32,171 bases of DNA from Candidatus Avamphibacillus intestinigallinarum (GCA_018711205.1 DVIO01000120.1:1-32171); one strand, 5' to 3'. Numbered from the stretch's first letter, positions 7,040 to 15,144 are shown. The notes: generated from the letters alone by a model not told the origin. Program-made: numbers and translations.

Positions 7040-10000
7040 TTAAGCTTCTGATTCTTTTTTCTTCTTATGCTTTCCTGTTAGTTTATTCGATAGATCATCT
7101 AATAAAGTGTACACAACTGGTACGAATAATAATGTAAAGATGGTCGATACCCCAAGCCCGAAGATAATTGTCACTGCTAAAGGCTGCTGTGTTTCGGACC
7201 CTTCTCCTAAAGCAAGTGCAAGTGGCACCATACCAAGAATCGTGGTCAAGGTCGTCATTAAAATCGGCCGTAGACGACTTGGTCCTGCATGAAGAATCGC
7301 TTCATACCGTTCCATCCCGCTTCTTCTTAAAATATTGATATAATCAACGAGAATAATCGAGTTGTTCACGACAATCCCGGCGAGCATGATGAGCCCGATA
7401 AACGCTGGGATACTGAGTGGAATATTCGTAATATATAGTCCACCGATAACCCCAATAACCGTTGCTGGCATCGCAAACATAATAATGAACGGATATAGGA
7501 AGTTCTCAAATTGAACGGCCATCACAGCGTATACTAAGAAGATACTGAAGACGAGTGCAATCGCTAAATCACTAAACGAATCAGCCATATCTTCTGCTTC
7601 GCCGCCTACTTTATAGTTATATCCTTCTGGCATATCCATCGCATCTAGTTTATCCTCAATATCACTTACCACACTGCCAAGATCACGATCTGCAATATCA
7701 CTTGTCACCGTGACGAGTGGTTGCTGGTTTTGACGCATTAAGGCAACAGGTCCATCCACTTCTTCTAATTTAGCGAGTTCTTTTAACTGAACTGTTTTGC
7801 CGAGTGGTGATTGGATATCCATTTTTTCTAAATCTTTCACTGTACTACGATCTTCTTCTGGATAGTACAACGTCACATCCATTTCATGACCCACTTCACG
7901 ATAACGTGTCGCTGTCTGACCGTTGAAATAGCCTCTAATTTGTTCAGAAACTTGTTGTTCATTCAAGCCGTATTCGGAAGCCTTTTCTTCATCTACTTCA
8001 ATAGATAGTTGTGGTACAGCTTCCTCAACTGACGTTTCTGCGTTACGGACACCTTTCACACTTGAAACTTCTTTTAGCACATCTTCTGAAATATCGTTTA
8101 GTTTCTCGTGTTCAAGTCCGCTTAATTCAATTTGTATTGGGTTACCGCCACTCATACTTTCCTCAGCTGCCGCAACTGTGATGTCTGCGCCTTTAATCTC
8201 TTGTAAATCTTTATCCATTTCTTTTACAATTTGATTCGTGTCTTTTTCACGATCTGCAGACGGGATAAGCTCTAACATAAACGTCGCGCTATTTGTCGCA
8301 CCAGCGCCTGCACCAAATTCATCGCCACCGATACTTGTATAATTAATATCGATGTTTTTCTTATATTTATCTAGCTTCTCATTAATTTCTTTCACTTTCG
8401 AGCGTGTATGTTTTAAGGAACTACCGCCCTCTGTTTCCATATCAATTTGAATCTGTCCTTGGTCAGATGATGGTATAAATTCAGCACCAATGGACGGAAT
8501 TAAGAATAAGCTACCAGCAATCAATAACACCGTGACTAGCACACTCGTCTTACGGAACTTGAGTACTTTTTGCAAGATAGATTGATATATATTATTCACA
8601 CGGCCTAATAAGACATTAAACCAATAACGTCTTCCGGTATCTTCAAATACTTTAGAAAGTAATTTTGACGATAACATCGGCACAAGCGTAATTGCGACAA
8701 CGAGTGACGCAATCAGTGAGAAAGATACTGCAAGAGCTAATGGTGTAAATAAGTCAGCTGCAATACCTTCTACATAAATAATCGGTAAGAACACGACTAA
8801 GGTTGTGGTCGTTGATGCAATAACGGCTGGTGCCAGCTCTGAGGCACCTTTAGTCGCCGCATCGAATAATGAATATCCTCTCTGTCTATAGGAGTGAATA
8901 TGCTCCAAGATAACGATGGAGCTATCAACCATCATACCGAGCCCAAGTGCAAGTCCACCAAGTGTTAGGACGTTCAACGTTTGTCCTGTAAAGTACATGA
9001 GCGCAAAGGTTGAGATGATTGCAATCGGAATCGATAATCCAATAACAAGTGTTGCACGGAAACTCTTTAAGAATAGTAAAAGGACAAGTACAGAAATCGC
9101 ACCACCGATTAGAATGTTTTGAATCACTGAATCAATCGATAGTTTAATAAAATCTGACTGGTCAAAAATTACATCTAGCTTCGCATCAGCTGGAAGTTCC
9201 TTTTCTATATCAGAAATACTATCACGTACAGCATCTGCTACATCTACTGTGTTGCCGTCTGTTTTCTTCATGATTTGTAACACAACGGATGGCTTATCAT
9301 TCATCAGACTGATGATATTTTGATCTTTATGTGTATCTTCTACAGTTGCGATATCATTCACATGAACTTTTTCGCCTTGTTCGTTTGGAATAATCGCCGT
9401 ACGAATGTCTTCTATATTCGTAAATTCTCCAGTAACACGAAGTTGTAAGTCTTTACTACCCTTTTCAATTTTACCAACTGAACCCTGATAGTTCGCAGCA
9501 TTTAAGGCTTCCATAACAGATTGGGTATCAAGACCATGTTCCTTCATCTTGTCGTCTTTTAGAACAATCTGCACTTCTCTTTCTGTTGCGCCTTCAGCGG
9601 TAACAGAAGCGACACCATCTTGGCGTTCAAAATATGGAATGAGCTGATCGTCTGCCAATTGTGTTAATTCTTCAGCACTCTTTCCAGAAATACTTACATA
9701 CATGACAGGGATTTGGTCTGGGCTAAAACGTAATATCTTCGGGTCTCCGGCATCCTCTGGAAGACTCGCTTCAATTTGGTCCGTTTGTTCCCTCACATCA
9801 AGCAAGGCTTGATCTAGGTCTGTCCCATTTTTAAACATCATCATCACTAACGATGATCCTGATTGTGATTGAGATTGAACTTTTTCAATCCCTTCTACAG
9901 AACTTACGGCCCCTTCTACTGGGCGACTGACAAGTTTTTCAACATCTTCAGAGGCTGCATCCTCATAAGTTGTTGCCACAACAGCAACCGGTAAATCAAT

Positions 10001-10117
10001 TTCTGGAAATAAATCGACTGCCAAATTACGCAATGAAACAATACCAAGCGCAATAACAGCCAGTACGATTATAATGACCCCGACAGGCCTTTTTACGGAT
10101 GTATTGACTAATTTCAA
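7040..10117 (-). CDS. RND-family efflux pump, SwrC/AcrB type
   Basis: A 1025-residue resistance-nodulation-division transporter, the normal size for the AcrB/SwrC class. An N-terminal membrane anchor starts at residue 11 (RPVGVIIIVLAVIALGIVSL). Two large extracytoplasmic loops (about 35-330 and 560-860) separate two sets of membrane helices. The proton-relay segment of helix 4 reads GLGMMVD398-S399-SIVILE; AcrB has two consecutive Asp there, here the second is Ser. Gram-positive homologs such as Bacillus subtilis SwrC export amphiphiles (surfactin self-resistance, swarming). No membrane-fusion partner gene is adjacent, as is usual for SwrC. The start is TTG, supported by GAGG 8 bases upstream and by a standard N-terminus. 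It ends at a shared terminator. The substrate is unknown. Confidence 0.9.
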   Translation of the reverse strand: MKLVNTSVKRPVGVIIIVLAVIALGIVSLRNLAVDLFPEIDLPVAVVATTYEDAASEDVEKLVSRPVEGAVSSVEGIEKVQSQSQSGSSLVMMMFKNGTDLDQALLDVREQTDQIEASLPEDAGDPKILRFSPDQIPVMYVSISGKSAEELTQLADDQLIPYFERQDGVASVTAEGATEREVQIVLKDDKMKEHGLDTQSVMEALNAANYQGSVGKIEKGSKDLQLRVTGEFTNIEDIRTAIIPNEQGEKVHVNDIATVEDTHKDQNIISLMNDKPSVVLQIMKKTDGNTVDVADAVRDSISDIEKELPADAKLDVIFDQSDFIKLSIDSVIQNILIGGAISVLVLLLFLKSFRATLVIGLSIPIAIISTFALMYFTGQTLNVLTLGGLALGLGMMVDSSIVILEHIHSYRQRGYSLFDAATKGASELAPAVIASTTTTLVVFLPIIYVEGIAADLFTPLALAVSFSLIASLVVAITLVPMLSSKLLSKVFEDTGRRYWFNVLLGRVNNIYQSILQKVLKFRKTSVLVTVLLIAGSLFLIPSIGAEFIPSSDQGQIQIDMETEGGSSLKHTRSKVKEINEKLDKYKKNIDINYTSIGGDEFGAGAGATNSATFMLELIPSADREKDTNQIVKEMDKDLQEIKGADITVAAAEESMSGGNPIQIELSGLEHEKLNDISEDVLKEVSSVKGVRNAETSVEEAVPQLSIEVDEEKASEYGLNEQQVSEQIRGYFNGQTATRYREVGHEMDVTLYYPEEDRSTVKDLEKMDIQSPLGKTVQLKELAKLEEVDGPVALMRQNQQPLVTVTSDIADRDLGSVVSDIEDKLDAMDMPEGYNYKVGGEAEDMADSFSDLAIALVFSIFLVYAVMAVQFENFLYPFIIMFAMPATVIGVIGGLYITNIPLSIPAFIGLIMLAGIVVNNSIILVDYINILRRSGMERYEAILHAGPSRLRPILMTTLTTILGMVPLALALGEGSETQQPLAVTIIFGLGVSTIFTLLFVPVVYTLLDDLSNKLTGKHKKKKESEA

Positions 10118-10380
10118 GGCAAATTCCTCACTTTCCTATTTTATAGACTTCATATGAATCGTCATTTTTTCGCTCTTAGGTGATTCTATATTTAATCGAA
10201 GTAAAAAGACGGATTATGTATCATTAGGGATATCATTTAATGAAGATATATGAATGTATGTTTTGTAAATCAAGATATGTATTGAGAAGAAATAAATAGG
10301 TGATTTCGCTTACATTAGTATAACATTATGTAGGGTTATGGTCACCCTTAAATATTGTATTCAACAAATAGACACACATA
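10118..10380. other. Leader/promoter region of the RND pump gene, no gene seen
   Basis: No convincing coding frame is present. A perfect palindrome TTCATATGAA (10149-10158), flanked by GAC and GTC, lies 30 bases before the pump start and could be an operator. The only frame is a 19-codon ATG-TAG run (10240-10299), which I do not accept as a gene. Confidence 0.5.
10317..10345 (-). promoter_or_regulatory. Candidate promoter of the RND pump gene
   Basis: On the minus strand GTGACC (10345-10340), a 17-base spacer and TATACT (10322-10317) are seen. An AGGGT...ACCCT dyad overlaps the -35 box. The start codon is about 200 bases downstream, so the leader would be long. Confidence 0.35.
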
Positions 10381-10659
10381 TTTGCAGGATATAATCGTTA
10401 TAGAAATATACTTCGCGTTCCGCGGGCACGGCTTCAGCCTCCTCGGAAGAAATGCACTTCCTACGGGGTCTTCAGACACGTGCTGTTTAACCGCGAAGCT
10501 CACGATGAGCTAGTGTCAGCGTTGGCAACAGGACGTTGCCGACTTTAGCTGACCAGGAGTCTCGTATATTTCCTCACTCTATATCTTTATTGTTCGTTTT
10601 GCGATGTGTTTAATCCATATAAACTATTTCTCTCTAAACCACATAATATATCCTGCAAA
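10381..10659. mobile_element. MITE-like non-coding element with 13-bp terminal inverted repeats
   Basis: TTTGCAGGATATA (10381-10393) is matched by its exact complement at 10647-10659, enclosing 279 bases without a coding frame. Both outer flanks read ATA, a possible 3-base target duplication. A second inverted pair lies inside: GAAATATAC (10403-10411) and GTATATTTC (10564-10572). The enclosed core is much richer in G+C than the flanks and folds extensively. Short non-autonomous elements of this form are moved in trans by a transposase; none is encoded here. The repeats are seen directly; mobility is inferred. Confidence 0.6.
10411..10572. repeat. GC-rich structured core, probable dispersed Bacillaceae repeat
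   Basis: Nested complementary segments can be read: CTTCGCG (10411-10417) with CGCGAAG (10492-10498), GCACG (10426-10430) with CGTGC (10479-10483), GGAAG (10445-10449) with CTTCC (10457-10461), GCTC/GAGC (10498-10510), and a long hairpin GTCAGC+GTTGGCAAC (10515-10529) with GTTGCCGAC+GCTGAC (10535-10553). The phrases CCGCGGGCACGGCTTCAG and AGGAGTCTCG resemble, from memory, a repeat scattered through intergenic regions of many Bacillaceae and often mis-called as small genes. It may be transcribed as a structured RNA; this is not shown. Confidence 0.6.
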
Positions 10660-10683
10660 ATAGGATTATTTTACTTATCGGGA

Positions 10684-10712
10684 TTGTATTTATGGGTATT
10701 TTGGTTTATACT
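10684..10712 (+). promoter_or_regulatory. Candidate sigma-A promoter of the yjfB-like gene
   Basis: TTGTAT (10684-10689), a 17-base spacer and TATACT (10707-10712) lie about 80 bases before the start. No good sigma-D pattern (TAAA, then GCCGATAT) is seen, although the family is linked to motility. Confidence 0.45.
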
Positions 10713-10790
10713 CTATGTATTAGAGAAGACCTTTTTCATGTGTCATATGATCGGGAAACGGGAATTGAGATATAGGTAGGAGGGATTTTT

Positions 10791-10979
10791 ATGGATATCG
10801 CTGCAATGTCAGTTGCTTTATCAACGAGTCAAGTCAAATCTGATGCGAACTTAGCTGTAATGAAAAAAGCAATGGACGTATTCGAAGGTCAAAATGCTGA
10901 ATTAACGGATATGTTACAAGATATGAGCGCAACAGCTCCACATCCAACAGCTGGTCATCACATCGACCAAAAAGCATAA
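10791..10979 (+). CDS. YjfB-like putative motility protein (small)
   Basis: A 62-residue protein beginning MDIAAMSVALSTSQVKSDA with LAVMKKAMD following, and ending in APHP...GHHIDQKA. This is the pattern of the YjfB family (Pfam putative motility protein), found widely in flagellated Bacilli and Clostridia as 55-70-residue proteins. The biochemical role is unknown. It has no signal peptide or membrane helix and is mostly helical. GGAGGG stands 6 bases before the ATG. It has its own promoter candidate and terminator, so it is monocistronic. Its flagellar link is by family only; the nearest flagellar genes here are 2.4 kb away. Confidence 0.82.
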   Translation: MDIAAMSVALSTSQVKSDANLAVMKKAMDVFEGQNAELTDMLQDMSATAPHPTAGHHIDQKA

Positions 10980-10991
10980 ATAAAGAAATGT

Positions 10992-11029
10992 AGGCTTCCT
11001 AAATGAATCAATCTTTTAGGAAGCCTTTT
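10992..11029 (+). terminator. Terminator of the yjfB-like gene
   Basis: A perfect 12-bp stem AGGCTTCCTAAA (10992-11003) with TTTAGGAAGCCT (11015-11026) has an 11-base loop and is followed by TTT. It lies between converging genes and may serve both. Confidence 0.85.
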
Positions 11030-11040
11030 GCCATCTATAT

Positions 11041-11355
11041 TTAATCGTTTGTTTCTTCACCAGTTGAGTCAGAGCTATCATTCACATCTGGCCCATTATT
11101 GTTTGTTGCATTATCTTCTTTTTTGTTGATATCTTCATCTTCTATATCTTCATCTAGCTCATCTGTACCAGGATTATCGCCCTCTGGATTTGTAATATCA
11201 TCGTTTTCATCTACATTATTCTCGTCTTGCTCCATCGGCTCATTCTGATTATTGTTGTCGTTATTCTCCATATCTTTCTTATCATTCGCACCACAACCTG
11301 TAATCAGTGCTAAGGCAAATAACGGCATACCTATTTTCAGTAATACTTTTTGCAT
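11041..11355 (-). CDS. Small acidic lipoprotein
   Basis: ATG 11355 is chosen because AGGAGGTG lies 6 bases upstream; the longer frame would bury it. The 104-residue product starts MQKVLLKIGMPLFALALITGC, a lipoprotein signal peptide with lipobox I-T-G-C (Cys21). After the Cys the chain is almost only N, D, E, Q, K, T and P, including runs of Asn and Asp-Glu, with no folded domain visible. It should be lipidated and exposed outside the membrane. Proteins of this kind occur in Bacillaceae without known function. It is transcribed alone: fabZ upstream has its own terminator. Confidence 0.8.
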   Translation of the reverse strand: MQKVLLKIGMPLFALALITGCGANDKKDMENNDNNNQNEPMEQDENNVDENDDITNPEGDNPGTDELDEDIEDEDINKKEDNATNNNGPDVNDSSDSTGEETND

Positions 11356-11505
11356 TTGCTTCACCTCCTGCCAAAGATATTGACACCCTTTAGCATCCCC
11401 GATAAGAGGTGAAATATGCAAATCAGTCATTGTAGCGGAAAAATATTGAGAAGATGAATCCTATACACTTAATGCATACATAAATCACAAACGAACGGTG
11501 AACCT

Positions 11506-11552
11506 AAAAAAAGTAGGGAGCTCAATCACTGTCGTTAAGCTCCCTACTTTTT
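11506..11552 (-). terminator. Terminator of fabZ
   Basis: AAAAAGTAGGGAGCT (11508-11522) pairs perfectly with AGCTCCCTACTTTTT (11538-11552), and the A-run from 11506 gives a seven-T tail on the minus strand just after the fabZ stop. Confidence 0.92.
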
Positions 11553-11555
11553 CAT

Positions 11556-11981
11556 TTACTGAATGGCAAACATAATTTCTGCTTCACACGCAACTTCTCC
11601 ATCAACGGTTGCTCGTCCTTTACCTTTACCAATCGCACCTTTTAATCTTGTAATTTCAACTTCAAGCTTTAATTCATCGCCTGGTTTAACTTGTCGTTTG
11701 AAACGGCATTTATCTACCCCAGCGAGAAATCCTAATTTCCCTTTATTTTCTTCTTTTTGTAACATCGCAATCGCTCCAACCTGTGCTAATGATTCAACGA
11801 TGAGCACACCTGGCATAACTGGATATTCTGGGAAATGTCCTTGGAAAAACGGCTCATTAATCGTCACATTTTTCACACCGACTACGCGTTTGCCTTCTTC
11901 AACTTCCAATACTTTATCCACTAATAAAAACGGATAGCGATGCGGAATAATATTTTGAATCTCTTGAACGTTTAAACTCAT
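11556..11981 (-). CDS. fabZ: (3R)-hydroxyacyl-ACP dehydratase FabZ
   Basis: A 141-residue hot-dog-fold dehydratase of type II fatty-acid synthesis. It removes water from 3-hydroxyacyl-ACP to give trans-2-enoyl-ACP in the cytosol. [11 protein letters not shown] is at 14-24. The catalytic His49 lies in [11 protein letters not shown] and Glu63 in VESLAQ, the same numbers as in characterised FabZ proteins. The length is typical. GGGAG precedes ATG 11981. In Bacillus subtilis fabZ also lies just downstream of the mbl-flhO-flhP genes, so this is conserved context. A strong terminator follows. Confidence 0.95.
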   Translation of the reverse strand: MSLNVQEIQNIIPHRYPFLLVDKVLEVEEGKRVVGVKNVTINEPFFQGHFPEYPVMPGVLIVESLAQVGAIAMLQKEENKGKLGFLAGVDKCRFKRQVKPGDELKLEVEITRLKGAIGKGKGRATVDGEVACEAEIMFAIQ

Positions 11982-12048
11982 GCTTCTCTCTCCCTTAGCT
12001 TATGCTATGTCATATTTTATATACTGCCCATTATTATAACAAAAGAAT

Positions 12049-12074
12049 GTTTTGAATGTCTGATATTAGGATAA
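12049..12074 (+). promoter_or_regulatory. Possible sigma-B-type promoter
   Basis: GTTTTG (12049-12054), a 14-base spacer and GGATAA (12069-12074) loosely fit the general-stress pattern GTTT-N12-15-GGGTAT, 52 bases before the small membrane gene. The -10 match is imperfect. Confidence 0.3.
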
Positions 12075-12126
12075 AATAAAAGTATATCACAGCTTTGCCA
12101 TCTTACACATAAAAGGAGGGATTCTG

Positions 12127-12270
12127 ATGCTTTGGACAATACTTGTCATCTTACTCATCTTATGGTTGCTCGGATTTTCCTTTAAAATTGCGGGTGGCTT
12201 TATTCACATTCTACTTGTGATTGCACTCATTGTATTGATTTATCGTTTAATCGTGGGCGCCAAACATTAA
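12127..12270 (+). CDS. 47-residue membrane peptide, lmo0937 family
   Basis: The frame ATG 12127 to TAA 12270 encodes 47 residues, preceded by an excellent AAAAGGAGGG at 8-base spacing. The peptide begins MLWTILVILLILWLLGFSFK and continues with a GG and a second hydrophobic stretch (IHILLVIALIVLIYRLIVG), ending in a short basic tail. It therefore has two membrane helices joined by a KIAGG turn. This is the pattern of the lmo0937-type membrane proteins (DUF5670), common, short and uncharacterised in Bacilli. It is on the opposite strand from its neighbours, with its own hairpin downstream, so it is monocistronic. Function unknown; stress induction is a guess from the upstream boxes. Confidence 0.85.
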   Translation: MLWTILVILLILWLLGFSFKIAGGFIHILLVIALIVLIYRLIVGAKH

Positions 12271-12292
12271 CCCTCTATGCTTACCATATAAA

Positions 12293-12342
12293 AAGCATCT
12301 ATTCCATCGTACGTGCCAATATGGCGATTGGGATAGATGCTT
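12293..12342. terminator. Stem-loop after the small membrane gene
   Basis: AAGCATCTATTCC (12293-12305) pairs with GGGATAGATGCTT (12330-12342) with one G-T pair. The T-run on the plus strand is weak (TTCATTTA); on the minus strand AAAAG gives CTTTT, so it may also stop the leftward gene ending at 12356. Confidence 0.65.
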
Positions 12343-12355
12343 CATTTATATAAAT

Positions 12356-13207
12356 TTACGGGCGATTCACAAGGTCATAAATTTTCCTCCACGTTTCTAC
12401 TTTCAGAGCGTCTAGAGGATCACCATCACCTAGAGAATAGCCTACAATCGCACCTGCTATGAGCGCAAGTATCGCAAAAACGATGAGTAGTAAAAGAATC
12501 ATCCACCAAGAAAGAAATTTACGCTTTTCTTTTTTCTCAGCTTTTTTCGCTGCCTTTTGCTCTTTTTTCGTTAAGGCTTTCTCTTCAGCTTGGTCTTTTT
12601 GTGCCGTTTGTTCCTTTTGAACTTGGCCATTGGACTGCTGACGTTTTTTATTTTTTGTTTTTTGTTTTTCAGATGTTGTAGCTGTTCGCTTCATTGATTT
12701 GGTTTCCTTTTCTCCTACAAGTGCAGCTGCTGCTTCCTCACGATCCCATCTCTTCGTAGTTGCTTCATTTTCATCTTTTGCTTGATGACGCTGTGAACGA
12801 CGCGTTTTTTGTGCCGCTTTTTCACCTTCTGCAAGTGACGCTTTAGAATACACTTTTGTGTTTCCTGAATCAGTTGCTTCTGCCTGCTGGGTTTGTTCGG
12901 CTACCTTGTCCTGTTTACGCGCTTCATTCCACTTGTGGAAGGCGAGCTTTTTAGCAGCAATCCATTCACCAAAGGTTTGTTTCTTTTCTTGTTTTCGCTC
13001 AGCTCGACTTGTCGCTTCTCGTTCAGTATGCTCATGTTTTATATGTGAATTCGCCTGAGGCGACGAATGTGATCTCGTTTTAATCGCACGGGTCGCTCGT
13101 TTTGGCTCAGTTTGTGTGTCTGCTTGTTCATGTAAGAGCTTACCGCGGCGTTTTTCTTTGCGTTCTTTTCGTGTTTCGGAAATTGAATGATTCGGGTTAT
13201 CAACCAT
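12356..13207 (-). CDS. EpuA-domain membrane protein with long charged N-terminal tail
   Basis: A 283-residue protein. The last 50 residues match the EpuA family (Pfam 'DNA-directed RNA polymerase subunit beta', a misleading name): a membrane helix (about 234-258, WWMILLLLIVFAILALIAG), then GYSLGDGDPLDAL and TWRKIYDLVN. Residues 1-230 are low-complexity and highly charged (K, E, Q, R, A, T), probably disordered or coiled, on the cytoplasmic side. In streptococci epuA lies beside murA and endA; in Bacilli a gene of this kind usually follows flhP, as here. AGGAG lies 9 bases before ATG 13207. The real function is unknown; a role at the membrane or envelope is inferred. The tail is longer than in the short streptococcal form. 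Confidence 0.78.
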   Translation of the reverse strand: MVDNPNHSISETRKERKEKRRGKLLHEQADTQTEPKRATRAIKTRSHSSPQANSHIKHEHTEREATSRAERKQEKKQTFGEWIAAKKLAFHKWNEARKQDKVAEQTQQAEATDSGNTKVYSKASLAEGEKAAQKTRRSQRHQAKDENEATTKRWDREEAAAALVGEKETKSMKRTATTSEKQKTKNKKRQQSNGQVQKEQTAQKDQAEEKALTKKEQKAAKKAEKKEKRKFLSWWMILLLLIVFAILALIAGAIVGYSLGDGDPLDALKVETWRKIYDLVNRP

Positions 13208-13355
13208 CTAGATGAACTCCTTCGTATATTGCTTCCTTTCATAATAAGGCAACTCGTTGTATAGCGCAAATTTTTTAGAATTGTCCCTTCATAGTATACG
13301 ATACAAATACGAATTTTTTGTTAGCGTTCAGCTATTTTTCAATTATTTGAGATAT

Positions 13356-13390
13356 AAAAAGTGTTTCTCCATTAAATGAGAGAAACACTT
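13356..13390 (-). terminator. Terminator of the mbl/flhO/flhP unit
   Basis: AAGTGTTTCTC (13359-13369) pairs with GAGAAACACTT (13380-13390) across a 10-base loop. The A-run at 13356-13360 gives a T5 tail on the minus strand directly after flhP. Confidence 0.88.
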
Positions 13391-13401
13391 CGCTGCACTA
13401 T

Positions 13402-14229
13402 TTATCGTAATTGGTTGATTAATCCGTTCATTTGGTCACCCATCGTTAAGGTTCGTGCATTAAACTCATAGGAACGTTGTGCGTTTACCATATCCGTCAT
13501 TTGCTCGGAAAGATCGACGTTTGATTGTTCAAGCGCACTCGTTTCTAGAACTTTCGTGTTACCTGCATTTGCAACAGGCGTGAACACATCTGCTGCTTCT
13601 ACATTCGCTTCATCAGGTAGACGGAACATATTATCACCAGCTGCTTCTAGTAGGCGTGGACGTTCGGCTTTGACGATTGCTAATTGGCCGAGTACTTGTT
13701 CCTCACCATTTTGGATACCAATGACTTGTCCACTATCGTTGATGTTCACGTCATCGAGATTAGCTGGGACTTGAATCGGTCCATTCGTTCCTAGAATTGG
13801 ATCACCTTCACCATTCACTAAAAGAGATGTATTGTCATTCACTGGACTTAAATAAAATGCGCCGTCACGTGTATAACGTACTTCTTCTCTTCCATCTACG
13901 GTCGTTTGAACTTGGAAAAGGTGATCTTTATCAAGTAAAGCAACGTCCAAAGCACGATCTGTCTCTTGAATGCTACCTTCGGCTAAATCTAAATGAACGC
14001 CACCGAGTCGTGCACCTGTTCCAGTTCGAATCGCGTCAGGTGTTAAACGACCTTCTGCATTTTCTGGAGCCGATAAATTATTAATCTCACGAAAAAGAAG
14101 AGATGAGAATTCTGATTGACGGCTTTTATAACCAGTCGTTTGGCTATTGGCCATATTATGACTTATATTATCGAGCTTGTTTTGCAACTGTCCCATCGTC
14201 ACAGCTGCTTGAATCATCATTTGTGACAT
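13402..14229 (-). CDS. flhP: Flagellar hook/basal-body rod protein FlhP
   Basis: A 275-residue FlgG/FlgF-like axial protein. The N-terminal rod motif (LDNISHNMANSQTTGYKSRQ, near residues 18-38) and the C-terminal helix (QSNVDLSEQMTDMVNAQRSYE, split around residue 240) are the paired ends by which rod and hook proteins polymerise. Between them lies the conserved YTRDGAFYLSP section. ATG 14229 is chosen because AGGAGG lies 7 bases upstream; the GTG at 14232 is too close to that site. The gene follows flhO with 11 bases between stop and start, so the two are translated together. The product is exported by the flagellar type III system and needed for the distal rod. The order mbl-flhO-flhP is as in Bacillus subtilis. 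Confidence 0.93.
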   Translation of the reverse strand: MSQMMIQAAVTMGQLQNKLDNISHNMANSQTTGYKSRQSEFSSLLFREINNLSAPENAEGRLTPDAIRTGTGARLGGVHLDLAEGSIQETDRALDVALLDKDHLFQVQTTVDGREEVRYTRDGAFYLSPVNDNTSLLVNGEGDPILGTNGPIQVPANLDDVNINDSGQVIGIQNGEEQVLGQLAIVKAERPRLLEAAGDNMFRLPDEANVEAADVFTPVANAGNTKVLETSALEQSNVDLSEQMTDMVNAQRSYEFNARTLTMGDQMNGLINQLR

Positions 14230-14240
14230 CACTCATCCTC

Positions 14241-15047
14241 CTATCCGATTCGACCAATTTCTGAAACGGCTTTCCCCATACTTTCATCATATGCTTTTAA
14301 CACTTTTTGATTGGCTTCAAATGACCGATACGCATTCATCATATCTGTCATCGTCTGTGTCGCATCGACATTCGATTCTTCTAATGCACCTTGTGTAACG
14401 TTGTAGCGCGCATTATTCGGTACTGCAGCCGCTTCACCAGCAAATAAATCATTGCCTTCTTTTGTTAATTGGTTCGCATCCGCTGCATATTGCAGACCTA
14501 ATTGCACCTCTGTACCATCATCTAACACAAGGGTACCATCAGGTTCGACTGTGAATTCTAACTGATCTGTTTCAATTGGATTACCAGCTGTATCTAATAC
14601 ATATAATCCTTGGTTATTCACGAGCATACCGTTTTCATCTACTGTGAAGTTCCCGTTTCGTGTATAACGTTCTTCACCAGCTTCATTTTGCACGGTGAAG
14701 AATATACTTCCTGTCTCATCTGGCAAATCTGCTTGTGTAATGGCCATATCTGTCGTTGATCCTGTTTCACGCAGATCTCCTTGTTGCCAATTCGGTATGG
14801 TTTCCTGTACGTACGCCCCCGTATTCAACGCGCCGAGTAATTGTTGGGTCGGAATGTTAAGTTGACGTTCCGTTGGGATATTTTTCGATCCGATTTTTTG
14901 CATGAGCATTTCTGGGAATGCTCTCACAGGCGTTTGATCTGCACGATATCCAGGTGTATTTGCATTTGCAATATTATTTGACATCGCTTCTTGGCGTCTT
15001 TGTTGAGCAATCATGCCACTAGCTGCCGTATAAAATCCTCTTAGCAA
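14241..15047 (-). CDS. flhO: Flagellar hook/basal-body rod protein FlhO
   Basis: A 268-residue protein of the FlgG/FlgF family. It starts MLRGFYTAASGMIAQQRRQE with SNNIANANTPGYRADQ following, the classical rod N-terminal motif. YTRNGNFTVDENG lies mid-protein, and the C-terminus has EESNVDATQTMTDMMNAYR. The start is TTG at 15047, supported by GGGGAG at 7-base spacing and by the family N-terminus. FlhO is a rod-tip component exported through the basal body. It is placed between mbl (98 bases upstream) and flhP, with no terminator between mbl and flhO, so a shared transcript is likely. FlhO and FlhP resemble each other and probably arose by duplication. Confidence 0.93.
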   Translation of the reverse strand: MLRGFYTAASGMIAQQRRQEAMSNNIANANTPGYRADQTPVRAFPEMLMQKIGSKNIPTERQLNIPTQQLLGALNTGAYVQETIPNWQQGDLRETGSTTDMAITQADLPDETGSIFFTVQNEAGEERYTRNGNFTVDENGMLVNNQGLYVLDTAGNPIETDQLEFTVEPDGTLVLDDGTEVQLGLQYAADANQLTKEGNDLFAGEAAAVPNNARYNVTQGALEESNVDATQTMTDMMNAYRSFEANQKVLKAYDESMGKAVSEIGRIG

Positions 15048-15144
15048 AGGAATTCTCCCCTTTTGGTGGATTTATCAATTCGTCATTTTCCACTTTATAC
15101 TATTTATCGGTATATTCGGTATAGTTATAAAGGGTTTATGGAAA

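Noticed and set aside
10240..10299. 19-codon frame with a CxxC (MKIYECMFCKSRYVLRRNK)
   Set aside because: The CxxC is suggestive of a zinc ribbon, but the frame is far too short and its upstream AGGG is too distant to support a gene.
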